From contig CANJLF010000006.1 in assembly GCA_947475295.1 (NCBI GenBank), forward strand, positions 89,031 through 153,030: 64,000 nucleotides of DNA, written 5' to 3'. Made by a program: the position numbers and the translations under genes. Origin of the DNA: Fidelibacterota bacterium. GTDB taxonomy: Bacteria > Pseudomonadota > Alphaproteobacteria > Rhodospirillales > Rhodospirillaceae. Positions 62,829-64,000 of the stretch are shown here, piece after piece (within the stretch, counting starts at the first letter, position 1; each line of letters begins with the position of its first letter). The notes under the pieces were generated by a model that had not been told where the DNA came from, did not search any database, and saw only the letters and a list, made by a program, of their open reading frames with translations.

Positions 62829-63803
62829 TTACTCCACCCAGTCGGCGATAAAGATGTTGGTATCGCCGGGGTTCTTGGCGTCGCGGTTGGATTCCCACAC
62901 GATTTTCTTGCCGTCGGGCGAGAACATCGGGAAGCCGTCGAAGCTCTGATCGAAGGTCACCTGCTGCAGGCCGCTGCCGTCGCGGTTGATCAGGAACAAA
63001 TCGAAATTTCCGCCGCGCGGATCGTTCATGTTGGACGCAAAAATAATCTGGCGTCCGTTGGGATGAAAATAGGGCGCGAAATTGGCCGCGCCGTTGGAGG
63101 TGATCTGGAGTTGTTCGGTGCCGTCGGAGCGCATCGTGAATAATTCCATTTTCGACGGCATCAACAAGTCCTTGGCGAACAACTCTTTATAACGGGCGAC
63201 TTCCTGCGGCGTCTTGGGACGATTAGCCCGCCACACGATCCACTGGCTGTCCTGGGAATGCCAAGCCCCGCCGTCATAACCCAGGTCGTGTGTTAGACGC
63301 CGCTGCCCGGTACCGTCCAGGTTCATGTCGTACAGCTCAAGATCGCCGTCGCGCGTGGAGGTGAAGACGATTTTCTTACCGTCCGGTGAGATCGTGCCTT
63401 CGGCATCGTAACCGGCTGCGTTGGTCAATCTCTTGATATCCGTGCCGTCGAGCTTCGCGGAGAAAATGTCGAAGGAGGAATAAATCGCCCAGACATAACC
63501 TTCGGCGCGGTTGGGCGGCGGCGGGCAATCGGGCGAGTCCAAATGGGTCGAGGCATAGATCAGCCGTTGTCCGTCGGGCGAGAAGTAGCCGCAGGTGGTG
63601 CGGCCACGGCCGGTGCTGACCAATTTCTGGTCTGTCCCGTCGACGTTCATGGTGAATTCCTGGTCGCACTTGTAGGGCGCCCGCGTCGCCTGGAACATGA
63701 GCTTCTTGCCGTCCGGCGAGAAATAGGCCTCCGCGTTCTCGCCAGCAAAGGTGAGCTGGCGAATATTACGGAAATGGGTTTCCTTCGGATCGGGCGTTAT
63801 AAT
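62829..63803 (-). pseudogene. TolB-like WD40/PD40 beta-propeller gene, 5' end lost to an IS
   Basis: The remaining ~325 codons encode a PD40-type propeller (repeats FSPDGKKL, FSPDGQRLIYAS, ISPDGKKIVFTSTRDGDLELY, FHPNGRQIIFASN, FSPDGKKIVWESN), with roughly six blades ending IADWVE. The frame reads past 63803 into antisense of the IS3 element and then has no proper start or signal peptide. The native 5' part, which should encode a signal sequence, would lie right of the window. I therefore call it interrupted. The function of the intact protein is unknown. Confidence 0.82.
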
Positions 63804-63822
63804 TGACCTGACGGCTTTTTTT

Positions 63823-63854
63823 GTACCGGTCGATTTGAGAGAATTGACCGGTAC
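63823..63854 (+). repeat. Inverted repeat in the IS leader
   Basis: GTACCGGTC and GACCGGTAC, 9 bp each with a 14-base loop, form a perfect hairpin one base before the transposase AGGAGG site. It could limit translation from outside transcripts, a device known in some insertion sequences. Confidence 0.6.
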
Positions 63855-63868
63855 AGGAGGAGCTGAAG

Positions 63869-64000
63869 ATGACGAAACGTGGATTAGGTGCGGAGCAGGT
63901 TGTTTCCAAGTTAAGGCAGATCGAGGTGCTGATGGCGCAGGGCAAGTCTGCAGCATTGGCATGTAAGGACGCCGGGGTGTCACAGCAGAGTTACTATCGC
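63869..64000 (+). CDS. IS3-family transposase OrfA (3' partial)
   Basis: The first 44 codons of an IS3 OrfA-type protein are present, with an AGGAGG site eight bases before the ATG. The helix-turn-helix of this group is visible: AEQVVSKLRQIEVLMAQGKS then AALACKDAGVSQQSYYR. The remainder, including the leucine zipper and the frameshift into OrfB with the DDE domain, continues past the window end. Confidence 0.87.
   Translation, partial: MTKRGLGAEQVVSKLRQIEVLMAQGKSAALACKDAGVSQQSYYR

Larger units (their letters stand above)
63804..64000 (+). mobile_element. IS3-family insertion sequence, left end (partial)
   Basis: The propeller gene stops matching at about 63803 and the sequence TGACCTGACGG begins, with a TGA-type terminus as in IS3-family ends. 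A T-rich stretch and a 9-bp inverted repeat (GTACCGGTC / GACCGGTAC, 63823-63831 and 63846-63854) lie before the transposase gene. The right end and target duplication are outside the window. Confidence 0.8.

Noticed and set aside
1..64000. tRNA, rRNA, CRISPR array or prophage
   Set aside because: I saw no clover-leaf-like segment, conserved rRNA stretch, regularly spaced repeat array or phage structural gene.

Overview
The window is about 64 kb of gene-dense, GC-rich chromosomal DNA. Features that fit an alphaproteobacterium are a CarD-type regulator, HemJ, Tat-exported PhoD and PhoX, a FecI/FecR/TonB-receptor unit, an isoquinoline-oxidoreductase-like molybdoenzyme and a DUF6491-type protein. 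This placement is inference. One trait is unusual for that class: 5-aminolevulinate is apparently made by the C5 route (HemA glutamyl-tRNA reductase plus HemL) and no ALA synthase is seen. I found no rRNA, tRNA, CRISPR array or prophage. The only clear mobile element is an IS3-family element cut by the right edge.

Left part (1-21.3 kb). A glycosyltransferase/priming sugar-transferase fusion enters from the left edge. Next come envelope proteins, a LysR regulator facing an apparently gene-less region with its own terminator, and modABC molybdate import behind a Mo-box-like operator. Divergent from modA is a fused methylmalonyl-CoA mutase (MutA-like barrel plus full MutB), overlapping its chaperone gene meaB. 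A dipeptidase, an esterase, the agmatine pathway pair aguA-aguB, two methyltransferases, an O-antigen-ligase-like protein and a two-subunit molybdenum hydroxylase follow.

Middle part (21.3-36 kb). A compact minus-strand operon encodes most of haem biosynthesis: hemA-hemL-(histidine kinase)-(response regulator)-hemC-hemE-hemF-hemJ, with hemH divergent. A two-component system sits inside the haem operon. The hemA upstream region carries a direct repeat with an 11-bp period, the spacing typical of OmpR-family regulators. This is the strongest candidate in the window for an undescribed regulatory system. A dienelactone hydrolase-like protein, YgiQ, a cold-shock protein with a strong terminator, a CarD regulator and small proteins follow.

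Right part (36-64 kb). A truncated PAP2 phosphatase and a possibly decayed outer-membrane protein lie downstream of a B12 operon (btuB-btuF-btuC-btuD-cobQ) preceded by a canonical cobalamin riboswitch and promoter. This supplies the cofactor needed by the B12-dependent mutase. PhoD and PhoX are divergent. A PhyH-like dioxygenase follows two adjacent perfect palindromes. After a Tat-tagged MmgE/PrpD protein comes a FecI/FecR/TonB-receptor unit, a small polysaccharide-type cluster, an MFS carrier and a NodT-EmrA-EmrB tripartite pump. The window closes on a TolB-like beta-propeller gene whose 5' end has been replaced by the IS3-family element.
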